Assembly: GCA_963726065.1 (NCBI GenBank)
Contig: CAVSAU010000012.1
Span: 124,001 to 188,000 of the forward strand
DNA: 64,000 bases
DNA from: Neomesorhizobium sp963726065
GTDB taxonomy: Bacteria; Pseudomonadota; Alphaproteobacteria; Rhizobiales; Rhizobiaceae
Direction of reading: 5' to 3'
In this document: one piece after another, positions 9,809-18,047 of the stretch
How positions within the stretch are numbered: the first letter of the stretch is position 1
Layout: every line of letters begins with the position of its first letter
Position numbers and translations under genes: made by a program
Notes under the pieces: model-generated
The model's database searches: none
What the model was told of the DNA's origin: nothing
Seen by the model: the letters and a program-made list of their open reading frames with translations, nothing else

Positions 9809-10219
9809 GAATAGTGAGTAGTGAGTAGTGAGTAGTGGACATGTCAGGACTTCCGCTGCAGGCTGTAAATCATTGCACGCAGCATTTTGCCAAGATCCTC
9901 AGACTGCGTCAGCAGCCGAAAGACTTCGCTTTCGACTATCAAATTAACCCTTCCACACAAGATCACATGCGTCTCCAACTCTTTGAGGGAGCCCTGCGCA
10001 ACCCTCAGAAACTGAATGAACGAACCTCTGTGTTCCCGGCAATATTTGCAGCGACGGAGGCTGACGACCGCCGAACCTGCGACATCATTCCGTAGATCTT
10101 GCTGTTCGGAAACGTCTTGATAACTGCATAGCAATCAACGGCGAGTTCGATAGCCGCCTTCCAAACAAGCAAGTCTCTACCGTCGTCGTCTGACCCTTTC
10201 ACTACTCACTACTCCTATT
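9809..10219. mobile_element. Putative cassette bounded by inverted AGTAGTG repeats, inserted in the Anbu operon
   Basis: The left end, GAATAGTGAGTAGTGAGTAGTG (9809-9830, plus a further AGTAGTG to 9837), is almost exactly the reverse complement of the right end CACTACTCACTACTCCTATTC (10199/10200-10219). Between them is a single reading frame for a four-helix-bundle protein. The unit sits between two genes of a normally contiguous operon. I infer a small non-autonomous mobile or once-mobile unit; no transposase is present. Confidence 0.55.
9844..10202 (-). pseudogene. Four-helix-bundle protein of the S23/23S rRNA intervening-sequence family, frameshifted
   Basis: Two overlapping frames together give one protein of about 119 residues. 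The first has LLVWKAAIELAVDCYAVIKT and MMSQVRRSSASVAANIAG. The second has SFIQFLRVAQGSLKELETHV and ends YSLQRKS. These are the helices of the S23 family first found in 23S rRNA intervening sequences. Reading passes from one frame to the other near 10045 at a GGG run, consistent with loss of one base. The start is a GTG inside the right-hand repeat. The function of stand-alone copies is unknown. Confidence 0.75.
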
Positions 10220-10228
10220 CGCTCACTC

Positions 10229-11641
10229 CTAATCATCCAGCACCCACGTATCCTTCGTGCCGCCGCCCTGCGAGGAATTGACCACAAGCGATCCCTCTTT
10301 CAGGGCCACGCGGGTCAGGCCGCCGGGCACGATCTGGATGCGGTCGGAGACCAGCACGAACGGCCTCAGATCGACATGGCGCGGCGCCAGCCCTTTTTCG
10401 GTTAGGATCGGGCAGGTCGACAGCGAGAGCGTCGGCTGGGCGATGTAGTTGGATGGCCGCGCCATCAGCTTCTTGGCGAAATCCTCGCGCTCCTTCTTCG
10501 AGGCCGCCGGGCCGACCAGCATGCCGTAGCCGCCGGAGCCGTGCACTTCCTTCACCACCAGCTCGGCCAGATGCTCCATCACATATTTCAGGCTGTCGGG
10601 TTCGGAGCAGCGCCAGGTCGGGATGTTGCCGAGTATCGCCTTGCGGCCGGTGTAGAATTCGACGATTTCGGGCATGTAGGAATAGATCGCCTTGTCGTCG
10701 GCAATCCCGGTCCCCGGTGCGTTGGCGATGGTGATGTTGCCGGAGCGGTAGACGTCCATGATGCCGGGGACGCCGAGCGTGGAGTCTGACTTGAAGGTCA
10801 GTGGGTCGAGATAGGCGTCGTCGACGCGGCGATAGAGCACGTCGATCTGCTTGTAGCCCTCGGTGGTGCGCATGGCCACGTGGCCGTCGATCACCCTGAG
10901 ATCTTGCCCTTCGACCAGTTCGACGCCCATCTGGTCGGCAAGGAACGCGTGTTCGAAATAGGCGGAGTTGTAGCTGCCCGGCGTCAGCACCGCGACACGC
11001 GGCGCGTCGCGCGCGTTGTCGGGCTTCACCGCCGACAGCGACTGGCGCAAAAGCTGCGGATAGTTCTCGACCGGCCGCACCTTCACCCGTTGGAACAGTT
11101 CGGGGAAGAGCTGCATCATCGTCTCGCGGTTCTCCAGCATGTAGGAGACGCCGGAGGGCGTGCGCGCATTGTCTTCGAGCACGTAGAATTCGTCCTCGGC
11201 GATGCGCACGATGTCGACGCCGATGATGTGGGTGTAGACGCCTTTCGGCGGCCTCACGCCGATCATTTCCGGCAGGAAGGCCTCGTTCGAGGCGATCAGT
11301 TCCTTCGGCACGCGGCCGGCGCGCAGGATTTCCTGGCGGTGGTAGATGTCGTCGAGGAAGGCGTTGAGCGCCTGCACCCGCTGCTCGATGCCTTGCGTGA
11401 GCCGCCGCCATTCGGACCCGGAAATGATGCGTGGCACGATGTCGAAGGGGATCAGGCGCTCCGCCGCCTCTTCCTCGCCATAGACGGCAAAGGTGATGCC
11501 CGTCTTGCGGAAGACGCGCTCGGCGTCGCGCATTTTTTCGGTAAGCCTTGTGGGGTCCTGGGCCTGGAACCAGCGATCGTAAGCCGAATATGGTTTGCGC
11601 AACCCCGTATCTTCGGGGTGCATCTCATCGAATGCCGTCAC
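10229..11641 (-). CDS. Circularly permuted ATP-grasp type 2 family protein
   Basis: A 470-residue protein beginning MTAFDEMHPEDTGLRKPYSA. Its regions ENARTPSGVSYMLENRE (about 157-173) and VVKEVHGSGGYGMLVGP match the circularly permuted ATP-grasp family found with alpha-E, transglutaminase and Anbu genes. ATP-grasp enzymes join a carboxylate to an amine at the cost of ATP, so this is the likely peptide ligase of the system, acting in the cytosol. It is the promoter-proximal gene; the cassette at 9809-10219 lies between its stop and the alpha-E start and could weaken downstream expression. Confidence 0.9.
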   Translation of the reverse strand: MTAFDEMHPEDTGLRKPYSAYDRWFQAQDPTRLTEKMRDAERVFRKTGITFAVYGEEEAAERLIPFDIVPRIISGSEWRRLTQGIEQRVQALNAFLDDIYHRQEILRAGRVPKELIASNEAFLPEMIGVRPPKGVYTHIIGVDIVRIAEDEFYVLEDNARTPSGVSYMLENRETMMQLFPELFQRVKVRPVENYPQLLRQSLSAVKPDNARDAPRVAVLTPGSYNSAYFEHAFLADQMGVELVEGQDLRVIDGHVAMRTTEGYKQIDVLYRRVDDAYLDPLTFKSDSTLGVPGIMDVYRSGNITIANAPGTGIADDKAIYSYMPEIVEFYTGRKAILGNIPTWRCSEPDSLKYVMEHLAELVVKEVHGSGGYGMLVGPAASKKEREDFAKKLMARPSNYIAQPTLSLSTCPILTEKGLAPRHVDLRPFVLVSDRIQIVPGGLTRVALKEGSLVVNSSQGGGTKDTWVLDD

Positions 11642-11963
11642 GCAGTTCTCCCCTATGACGCCATTTCAACGGCGTCACGGCGGAAAAGCAAGTGAAATCG
11701 CACACTTGCGATGCAAGAGCAGCCGGCCGGAGCGTGCCTGCCCAATTCGACGGCAGTTTGCCTGCGGCTTGCGGCGCTCTTGGGCAGCGGCGGAGCCCTG
11801 CGCTTTCCTAATGCGAAGCAGAATCCATGCCTGGATGAAACCCGGTCCGTTTCTTCGCCGTATGTTATGATGGGCGCGCGGGTGTGCCCGCACGGCAATT
11901 CCAGGAAAGCGGATACCGGTTTTGCCTTGGGAGTTGCAAAAACAAGGAGGACGGGAGACAGCG
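11642..11963. other. Divergent promoter region between the Anbu operon and the DUF4864 gene
   Basis: A 322-base region with no convincing coding sequence. It must hold the promoter of the leftward Anbu operon and that of the rightward DUF4864 gene. TATGTTATGATGG near 11862-11874 could include a -10 element for the rightward gene. No clear operator was seen. Confidence 0.35.
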
Positions 11964-12377
11964 ATGCGCCGAGCCCTTTTTGCCTTTGCTTTTTTCACGG
12001 CGGCCTGCCCCGCCCTTGCCGGCGACGCCGAGGTGAAGTCCGCGCAGGGCGCCATCGAAGGCCAGCTCAAGGCGTTTCTCGCCGGCGACAATGAAGGCGC
12101 CTACAGCTACGCCGCGCCCAACGTGAAGCGGATTTTTCCGACGCTCGACACTTTCATGAGCATGGTCACCTCCGCCTACCAGCCGGTCTACAGGCCGCGC
12201 AACTATGCGTTCGGGAAAGTTCAGGAACTCAGCACGTCCTCTATCATCCAGCAGGTGATGATCGTCGGGCCGGACGGCAAGGATTATGAAGCCGTCTACA
12301 CGCTGGAACTGCAGCCTGACGGCAAGTTCCGTATCACCGGCGTCAGCCTGCGCGCCTCCAATTCGCTCAGCACCTGA
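11964..12377 (+). CDS. Secreted DUF4864 domain protein
   Basis: A 137-residue protein with a signal peptide (MRRALFAFAFFTAACPALAG, cleavage expected after ALA) followed by a compact domain of the DUF4864 type (GAIEGQLKAFLAGDNEGAYS, AAPNVKRIFPT), which resembles NTF2-like folds. ATG 11964 is chosen because the signal peptide begins there; AGGAGG at 11945-11950 is somewhat far and GGGAGA at 11953-11958 nearer. It is expected in the periplasm; its role is unknown. Confidence 0.75.
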   Translation: MRRALFAFAFFTAACPALAGDAEVKSAQGAIEGQLKAFLAGDNEGAYSYAAPNVKRIFPTLDTFMSMVTSAYQPVYRPRNYAFGKVQELSTSSIIQQVMIVGPDGKDYEAVYTLELQPDGKFRITGVSLRASNSLST

Positions 12378-12428
12378 TTTTTTTTGCCACTGCTAGGGTC
12401 GATGCATTTCCCGGCTGTCTGGCGCATC

Positions 12429-12454
12429 AACACTTAGCTGTTGCGCTAAGTGTT
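12429..12454. promoter_or_regulatory. Palindromic operator of the ArsR/SRPBCC operon
   Basis: AACACTTAGC (12429-12438) and its exact complement GCTAAGTGTT (12445-12454) are separated by six bases, and a related half-site ATACTTAGC follows at about 12462-12470, just before the ATG at 12475. Its position and symmetry fit autorepression by the ArsR-type dimer encoded next. Confidence 0.75.
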
Positions 12455-12474
12455 TTATGCTGATACTTAGCCTT

Positions 12475-12813
12475 ATGGAACAGTATCAAGAGCAGTTGAA
12501 CGGCATCTTTCACGCGCTTGCCGACCCGACGCGCCGCGCGGTCATCGGCCGGCTGGGAAAAGGCCCGGCATCGATTAGCGACCTGGCTAGGCCATTCGAC
12601 ATGGCTTTGCCGTCGTTCATGAAACACATCCATCAGCTGGAGGACAGCGGGCTGATCCACACCGCCAAGCAGGGCCGCGTGCGCACCTGCGTTATCGAGA
12701 AGAAGCAGTTTGCCGCGGTCGAAACATGGCTCGATGCGCAGCGCGCCATCTGGGAAGGCCGCACCGACCGGCTCGAACAGTTCGTCATTCAGGAACAGGA
12801 AGACATCAAATGA
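12475..12813 (+). CDS. ArsR-family winged-helix repressor (SdpR-like)
   Basis: A 112-residue regulator if read from ATG 12475 (MEQYQEQLNGIF); an in-frame ATG at 12457 would start inside the operator region. ALADPTRRAVIGRL and SDLARPFDMALPSFMKHIHQ form the winged helix. No metal-binding cysteine cluster (ELCVCDL type) is present, which places it with the non-metal ArsR members paired with SRPBCC proteins. Its stop overlaps the start of the SRPBCC gene (ATGA). It probably represses its own two-gene operon through the palindrome at 12429-12454. Confidence 0.88.
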   Translation: MEQYQEQLNGIFHALADPTRRAVIGRLGKGPASISDLARPFDMALPSFMKHIHQLEDSGLIHTAKQGRVRTCVIEKKQFAAVETWLDAQRAIWEGRTDRLEQFVIQEQEDIK

Positions 12814-13286
12814 ACCAATCGACAAATCCAGAACTCGACCTGACCATATCGCGGGTGATCAGGGCGCCGCGCTCGGCCGTTTGGAAAGCCTGGACCAACC
12901 CGGCGAGCTTCGAGCAGTGGTGGGTTCCCAAGCCCGCCAGATGCAAGGTCGTGAGCATGGACCTCAAACCTGGCGGCGCGTTCGTGACGCATATCAGCGA
13001 AGATGGCGGCGATTTCGTACCCCATGTCGCCGCCTGCTTCCTGGCCGTCGAGGAAGGCCAGCGGGTCGTTTTCACCGACGCTCTGCTGGGCGGATGGCGG
13101 CCGGCCGAGCAGCCTTTCATGACAGCGATCATCACGATGAAAGACCATGCCGACGGCACCGATTATGTCGCCCGCGCCATGCACAGGAGCAGCGCCGACC
13201 GCGACATGCATGAAAAGATGGGCTTTTACGACGGCTGGGGCACGGTCGCCGGACAACTCGCCGCGCTGGTGGAAAATGGGGCGTAA
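12810..13286 (+). CDS. SRPBCC/AHSA1-type ligand-binding protein
   Basis: A 158-residue START/SRPBCC protein of the Aha1-homology type. ISRVIRAPRSAVWKAWTNPA and FEQWWVPKPARC are the conserved N-terminal motifs, and DGWGTVAGQLAALVE is the C-terminal helix. It is translationally coupled to the ArsR repressor. Such pairs are common; the bound ligand is generally unknown. A similar ArsR-AHSA1 arrangement recurs at 45.5-46.3 kb in this window. Confidence 0.85.
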   Translation: MNQSTNPELDLTISRVIRAPRSAVWKAWTNPASFEQWWVPKPARCKVVSMDLKPGGAFVTHISEDGGDFVPHVAACFLAVEEGQRVVFTDALLGGWRPAEQPFMTAIITMKDHADGTDYVARAMHRSSADRDMHEKMGFYDGWGTVAGQLAALVENGA

Positions 13287-13344
13287 GGAGCGACGCAGGC
13301 TTCACACCGAACTACTGACATAGCGCCGAAAGGCGATCCGGCCG

Positions 13345-14476
13345 CTATACCGGCGCCAGATCGCCCCTCGCCCAGCCTTCGGTGATTGCCGCGGCGCGCT
13401 CGGTGAACTGCCTCGCCTCGATCGCGTCGCGGATATCCTGCATGAGCCGCTGGTAGTAGGAGAGGTTGTTCCAGGTCAGGAGCATGGCCCCCAACGCTTC
13501 CTGAGACTTCACCAGGTGATGCAGGTAGGCGCGGGAATAGTCTCGCGCCGCCGGGCAATCGCTTTCCTCGTCTAGCGGACGCGGATCGTCGGCATGGCGG
13601 GCGTTGCGCAGGTTGACTTTGCCGCGGCAGGTATAGGCAAGGCCGTGGCGCCCTGCCCGGGTCGGCATCACGCAGTCGAACATGTCGATGCCGCGCGCCA
13701 CCGATTTCAGGATGTCGTCCGGCGTGCCGACGCCCATCAGATAGCGCGGCTTTTGCGCCGGTAGTTCCGGACAGGTGACGTCGAGCATCTCGAGCATCAC
13801 CTGCTGCGGCTCGCCGACGGCAAGGCCGCCGACGGCGTAACCCTTCAGGCCCATCGCCGAAAGTGCGGAGGCCGAGCGCACCCTGAGTTTTGCATTGTCG
13901 CCGCCCTGCACGATGCCGAACATCGCCTTGCCCGGCTGCTCGCCGAAAGCCGTCTTGCAGCGCTCGGCCCAGCGAAGCGACATCTCCATGGCGCGTTCGA
14001 TGTCTTTTTCCTTGGCCGGCAGGCGCGACACACTCGTCGAGCTGCATCTGGATATCGGAATCGAGCAGGCTCTGGATTTCGATCGAGCGTTCCGGCGACA
14101 TTTCGTAAGCCGCGCCGTCGATATGCGAGCGGAAGGTGACGCCGTTTTCGTTGAGTTTGCGAAGCTGCGCCAGCGACATGACCTGGAAACCGCCGCTGTC
14201 GGTGAGGATCGGATGCGGCCAGCGGGCGAAATCGTGCAGGCCGCCGAGGCGTGCGACACGCTCCGCGCCCGGGCGCAGCATCAGGTGATAGGTATTGCCC
14301 AGGATGATGTCGGCGCCGACGCCGCGCACCTGGTCCATGTACATGGCCTTGACGGTGCCGCCGGTGCCGACCGGCATGAAGGCCGGTGTGCGCACCGTGC
14401 CGCGCGGCATGGAAATCTCGCCGCGCCGCGCCTTGCCGTCGGTGGCGAGGAGTTTGAAGGTGAAAGTGTCAGCCAT
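13345..14476 (-). CDS. tgt: Queuine/preQ1 tRNA-ribosyltransferase, one frameshift
   Basis: Exchanges guanine at position 34 of tRNAs with GUN anticodons for preQ1. The N-terminal frame starts MADTFTFKLLATDGKAR (ATG 14474-14476; a second ATG is at 14477-14479) and includes TDSGGFQVMSL and the SDIQMQLDEC loop. The rest (LPAKEKDIERAMEMSLRWAE to the stop) is in another frame. The switch is near 14030 and is explained by one extra base. Of the CxCxxC zinc motif only one cysteine remains: the sequence reads DEESDCPAARDYSRAY, although the distal histidines (LHHL) are kept. It forms a cluster with the small ORF and queA. Confidence 0.88.
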
Positions 14477-14744
14477 CATATTCCTTGTCGTGGATCGGCG
14501 CGCCGGCCGCTTGCCGTTCGAGGGACTGCCGGTAGTGGATGCAGCCGCGCATGAATTTCGGCCACGGCGGCACCGCAATAGCGGGCTCCGTTCGCTCCGG
14601 CAGCAGCGCCCACAGGTCGGGGTGATGCCAGCACAGGTCGTGCCCGGTGGAATCGCGGTGCTTGCGGATGCCGGCCCTCAGCCGCTCAGCCTCCGCGATC
14701 AGCGCCGCGCGGTCCATCCTCAGCAGGTCCTCGTCCATCGTCAT
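14469..14744 (-). CDS. Conserved small protein encoded between queA and tgt
   Basis: A 91-residue soluble protein (MTMDEDLLRMDRAALIAEAE near the start; HDLCWHHPDLWALLPE and KFMRGCIHYRQSLE later). The ATG overlaps the queA stop as ATGA and its own end overlaps the tgt start, so the three genes are tightly coupled. As I recall, this small gene sits at the same place in other Rhizobiales, but I know of no function. A C/H-rich centre (CWHH, CIH) could bind a metal; that is speculation. Confidence 0.7.
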   Translation of the reverse strand: MTMDEDLLRMDRAALIAEAERLRAGIRKHRDSTGHDLCWHHPDLWALLPERTEPAIAVPPWPKFMRGCIHYRQSLERQAAGAPIHDKEYDG

Positions 14745-15821
14745 TCCTCCTCTCGAAACAGCAGGCTCGCATCTCCATAGGAGTAGAATCTGTAGCGGTT
14801 CTCGATGGCGTGACGATAGGCGTCGCGCATGGTCTCCAGCCCGGCGAAGGCCGAGACCAGCATGAACAGCGTCGAGCGCGGCAGATGGAAATTGGTCATC
14901 AGCACGTCAACCGCCTTGAAGCGGTAGCCCGGTGTGATGAAGATCGAGGTGGGGCCCGACCACGGCTCGACCCTGCCATCGTCGCGCGCCGCACTTTCGA
15001 TCAGCCTGAGCGACGTGGTGCCGACAGCGACGATGCGCCGGCCTTCTCGCCCGCGCGGCATTCAGCGCATCGGCGGTTTCGCGCGAGATATGGCCGATCT
15101 CGGCATGCATCTTGTGGTCCGCCGTGTCGTCGGCCTTGACCGGCAGGAAGGTGCCGGCGCCGACATGCAGCGTCACGAAGCGGCGCTCGATGCCCCGGGC
15201 GTCGAGTGCCGAAAACAGCTCTGGCGTGAAATGCAGGCCGGCGGTGGGGGCCGCGACCGCGCCCTCGTCCTTTGCATAGACGGTCTGGTAGTCGGTGAGG
15301 TCGCGCGCGTCGTCGGGGCGCTTCGAGGCGATGTAGGGCGGCAGCGGGATATGGCCGACCGCATGCAGCGCCTCGTCGAGGAAGGCGCCGGAGAGGTCGA
15401 AGCCGAGCAGGACCTCGCCCGCATCGCGCTTTATCCAGCACGGTTGCGTCGAGATTGCCGAGGAAGCAGGCATTGCCGTCATGGCCGAAACGGATGCGGT
15501 CGCCGTCGGCCAGGCGTTTGGCCGGCCGCATGAAAGCGAGCCACCGGTCGGGCGCAACGCGCATATGCAAGGTGGCGTCGACATGGGCAATCGCCTCGCC
15601 GCGCTGCCTGATACCGGTCAGTTGCGCCGGGATGACCCGCGTGTCGTTGAAGACCAGCACGTCGCCAGGCTCCAGCAGGCCCGGCAGGTCGCCGACGGCA
15701 CGGTCGGCAGGCGCGTTCACCAGGCTTGACAACAAGCAGACGTGCCGCATCGCGCGGCTCGGCCGGGCGCAGCGCGATGCGGCTCTTCGGGAAGCTCGAA
15801 ATCGAAAAGGTCGACGCGCAT
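14741..15821 (-). CDS. queA: S-adenosylmethionine:tRNA ribosyltransferase-isomerase, four frameshifts
   Basis: Adds the epoxycyclopentandiol precursor to preQ1 in tRNA using SAM. All parts are present but in successive frames: MRVDLFDFELPEE, then IALRPAEPRDAARLLVV, then DRAVGDLPGLLEPGDVLVFN, then DAGEVLLGFDLSGAF to HVGAGTFLPVKADD, and finally RRIVAVGTTSLRLIES to the stop. The switches lie near 15781, 15717, 15437 and 15055, and each needs removal of one base. The ATG (15819-15821) overlaps the TGA of the upstream transporter. With four corrections the length fits a normal QueA of about 358 residues. Confidence 0.85.
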
Positions 15822-16271
15822 CAGTAGATACGGATCATCAGCGCCCCGGCGAGCAGAAGCAGAGCGCCGAGCGATCCTGCCCATGGAGATTTCACGAACG
15901 GCCACGCCCAGGAAGCCGACCCGGTCGATCAGCATGCCGGCGAGCAGTTGGCCGGTGACCAGGAAGGCCATCAGCGACGCCGCACCCAGGCGCGGCGTCA
16001 GGATGACCGCGCTGGTGACGTAGGCCGCGCCCAGGAAACCGCCGACGACGAACAGCCACAGCGCCGGCGCCCGCCAGTCGATCGAAACCTCCTGCGCCCG
16101 CGTCATCACCAGTGAGACGATGCCAAGCACGACGGCGCCGGACAGAAACGAAAATGCCGCCGCCGCCACCGGCAGGCCTAGCCCACGCGCCAGTTGCGCG
16201 TTGATGGGCGCCTGCATGGCAATGAAGGCGCCCGCCAGAACGCCGAGCAGCGACCAGAGAACGCCCATCAT
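15821..16271 (-). CDS. DMT-type transporter of the YdcZ/DUF606 family, one frameshift
   Basis: A reconstructed protein of about 149 residues with five hydrophobic segments, beginning MMGVLWSLLGVLAGAFIAMQ and containing INAQLARGLGLP, typical of the small DUF606 membrane proteins. The frame breaks near 15883, after VREISMGRI. With one base removed it continues LGALLLLAGALMIRIY and stops in TGATG with the queA start. It probably exports or imports a small metabolite; the substrate is unknown. Confidence 0.75.
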
Positions 16272-16285
16272 CTGAGTTGCCCCGT

Positions 16286-16804
16286 TCAGGCAGCCTTGGC
16301 GTCGGCTGCGACCTTCATCGAGACGATCTTGTCGGGATCCTGCACCGGCTCGCCGCGCTTGATCTTGTCGACATTGTCCATGCCTTCGATCACCTGGCCC
16401 CAGACCGTGTACTGGCGGTTGAGGAAGCCGGCATCCTCGAAGCAGATGAAGAACTGCGAATTCGCCGAATTCGGGTTCTGCGCGCGCGCCATCGAGCAGG
16501 TGCCGCGGGCGTGGTTCATGTTGGAGAACTCGGCTTTGAGGTCCGGCTTGTCGGAGCCGCCCATGCCCGCGCGGCTGGGGTTGAAGTCCTTGCCGCCGGA
16601 CTTGCCGAACTTGACGTCGCCGGTCTGGGCCATGAAGCCGTCGATGACGCGGTGGAAGACGACGCCGTCATAGGCGCCCTCGCGGGTCAGTTCCTTGATC
16701 CGGCCGACATGGCCTGGAGCCAGGTCCGGAAACAGCTCGATAACGACTTTCCCCTTGGTGGTTTCCATGAGGAGCGTGTTTTCCGGATCCTTGATTTCGG
16801 CCAT
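16286..16804 (-). CDS. Cytoplasmic peptidyl-prolyl cis-trans isomerase (cyclophilin)
   Basis: A 172-residue cyclophilin without signal peptide. FHRVIDGFMAQTGD holds the catalytic arginine, SANSQFFICFED the substrate-binding region, and YTVWGQVIEGMDNVDKI the C-terminal motif. It catalyses proline isomerisation during protein folding. It forms a tandem with the exported paralogue at 16935-17521, both transcribed away from coaD and gyrA. Confidence 0.92.
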   Translation of the reverse strand: MAEIKDPENTLLMETTKGKVVIELFPDLAPGHVGRIKELTREGAYDGVVFHRVIDGFMAQTGDVKFGKSGGKDFNPSRAGMGGSDKPDLKAEFSNMNHARGTCSMARAQNPNSANSQFFICFEDAGFLNRQYTVWGQVIEGMDNVDKIKRGEPVQDPDKIVSMKVAADAKAA

Positions 16805-16934
16805 GAGCCAGTTCCTTTCTGTCTACCGTTGCGTCCGCGGCTAAGCGAAGCGTTTTGTTGTTGGCGATGTTCGCGCCAGTTTGACCGCCGTCAGCGATGC
16901 TTGGTCTGTTACCGTCGGCGGGGATGCGGGATTT

Positions 16935-17521
16935 TTACTTGTCCGCAGCGATGCGGACCTTGATCATGCGGTCGGGGTCGCTGACAACCCCATTCTGCGC
17001 TCGGATCGCCCTTCTTGATCTTGTCGACGAGGTCCATGCCGCTCTCGACATTGCCGACGACCGTGTATTGGTTTTCCAGCGGCGGCGCCGGCGCGAACAT
17101 GATGAAGAACTGCGAATTCGCCGAATCCGGGCTCTGCGCGCGCGCCATGCCAACGGTGCCGCGCACATAGTGCTCAGGCGTGAATTCGGCCGGCAGGTCC
17201 GGCTTGTCGGAACCGCCGGTGCCGGCGCGGTCGGCGTCGAAGCCTTCGCTCATGTCGCCGAACTGCACGTCGCCGGTTTGCGCCATGAAGCCGTCGATGA
17301 CCCGGTGGAAGGCGACGTTGTCGTAGGCGCCTTCGCGCACCAGCGCCTTGATCTGCGCGACATGCTTAGGCGCCAGGTCGGGCCGCAAGCGCAATCGTCA
17401 CGTCGCCATCCTTCAGCGTGATGATCATGGTGTTCTCAGGGTCGGCCGCGAAGGCCGCATTGCACCCGGCAACCAGACCGGCAAGGACAATGAATGTTGA
17501 AGCGAGCTTTTTCAGCTGCAT
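16935..17521 (-). CDS. Exported peptidyl-prolyl cis-trans isomerase, two frameshifts
   Basis: A cyclophilin with an N-terminal export signal (MQLKKLASTFIVLAGLVAGC, then NAAFAADPEN). Cleavage after AFA fits signal peptidase I, but LVAGC could also be a lipobox, so a lipoprotein is possible. The body (FHRVIDGFMAQTGD, SANSQFFIMFA) is intact. One extra base near 17391 separates the signal region from RPDLAPKHVAQI, and another near 17000 displaces the C-terminus, which should read QNGVVSDPDRMIKVRIAADK. It acts in the periplasm on folding outer-membrane and secreted proteins. Confidence 0.85.
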
Positions 17522-17545
17522 GGGGGTTTGTCTCCTCGAACCAGT

Positions 17546-18047
17546 TTATTTGGCGAATTTTGTCTTGCAGGGCTTTGGCCACAGCTTCAGGCACGAAGGG
17601 GCGGATGTCGCCGCCCATCGAGGCTATCTGGCGGACAAGTGTGGCGGTAATGGTGCGGACCGAGGGGCTCGCCGGCAGGAAAACCGTCTGCAATTCCGGC
17701 GCCATGGTCTCGTTCATGCCGGCCATCTGCATCTCGTAGTCGAGATCGGTGCCGTCGCGCAGGCCGCGGATCATGATCGAGGCGCCGTGCTTGCGAGCCG
17801 CATCGATGACCAGGCCCTGGAATGAAACAACACGGATGCGTTTGCCGTCGCTGCCGAACTGCTCGGCGGCGGCCGCCTCCACGAGTGCGGCGCGTTCCTC
17901 GAATGAAAACAGCGGCGTCTTCGACGCCTGGATGCCGATGGCCGCGTAAACCAGGTCGGCGACCGCCAGCGACGCCTTCAAGACATCGAGATGGCCGTTG
18001 GTCAACGGGTCGAAGGACCCTGCATAAAGGGCGATGCGCTCTGTCAT
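17546..18047 (-). CDS. coaD: Phosphopantetheine adenylyltransferase, frameshift near its end
   Basis: Joins phosphopantetheine and ATP to dephospho-CoA, the fourth step of CoA synthesis. MTERIALYAGSFDPLTNGHL contains the nucleotidyltransferase TNGH motif, and ISPSVRT-like ASPSVRTITATLVRQ forms the C-terminal signature. As written, the frame reads on into the cyclophilin gene. Removing one A from the AAAA run near 17556 gives the expected end ALQDKFAK and a stop at 17546-17548, for 166 residues, the normal length. The adjacent cyclophilin ATG follows 25 bases later. Confidence 0.9.

Noticed and set aside
9811..9837. AGTAGTG tandem repeats as a possible CRISPR
   Set aside because: Units of seven bases with no spacers and no cas genes; they fit the end of an inverted-repeat cassette.
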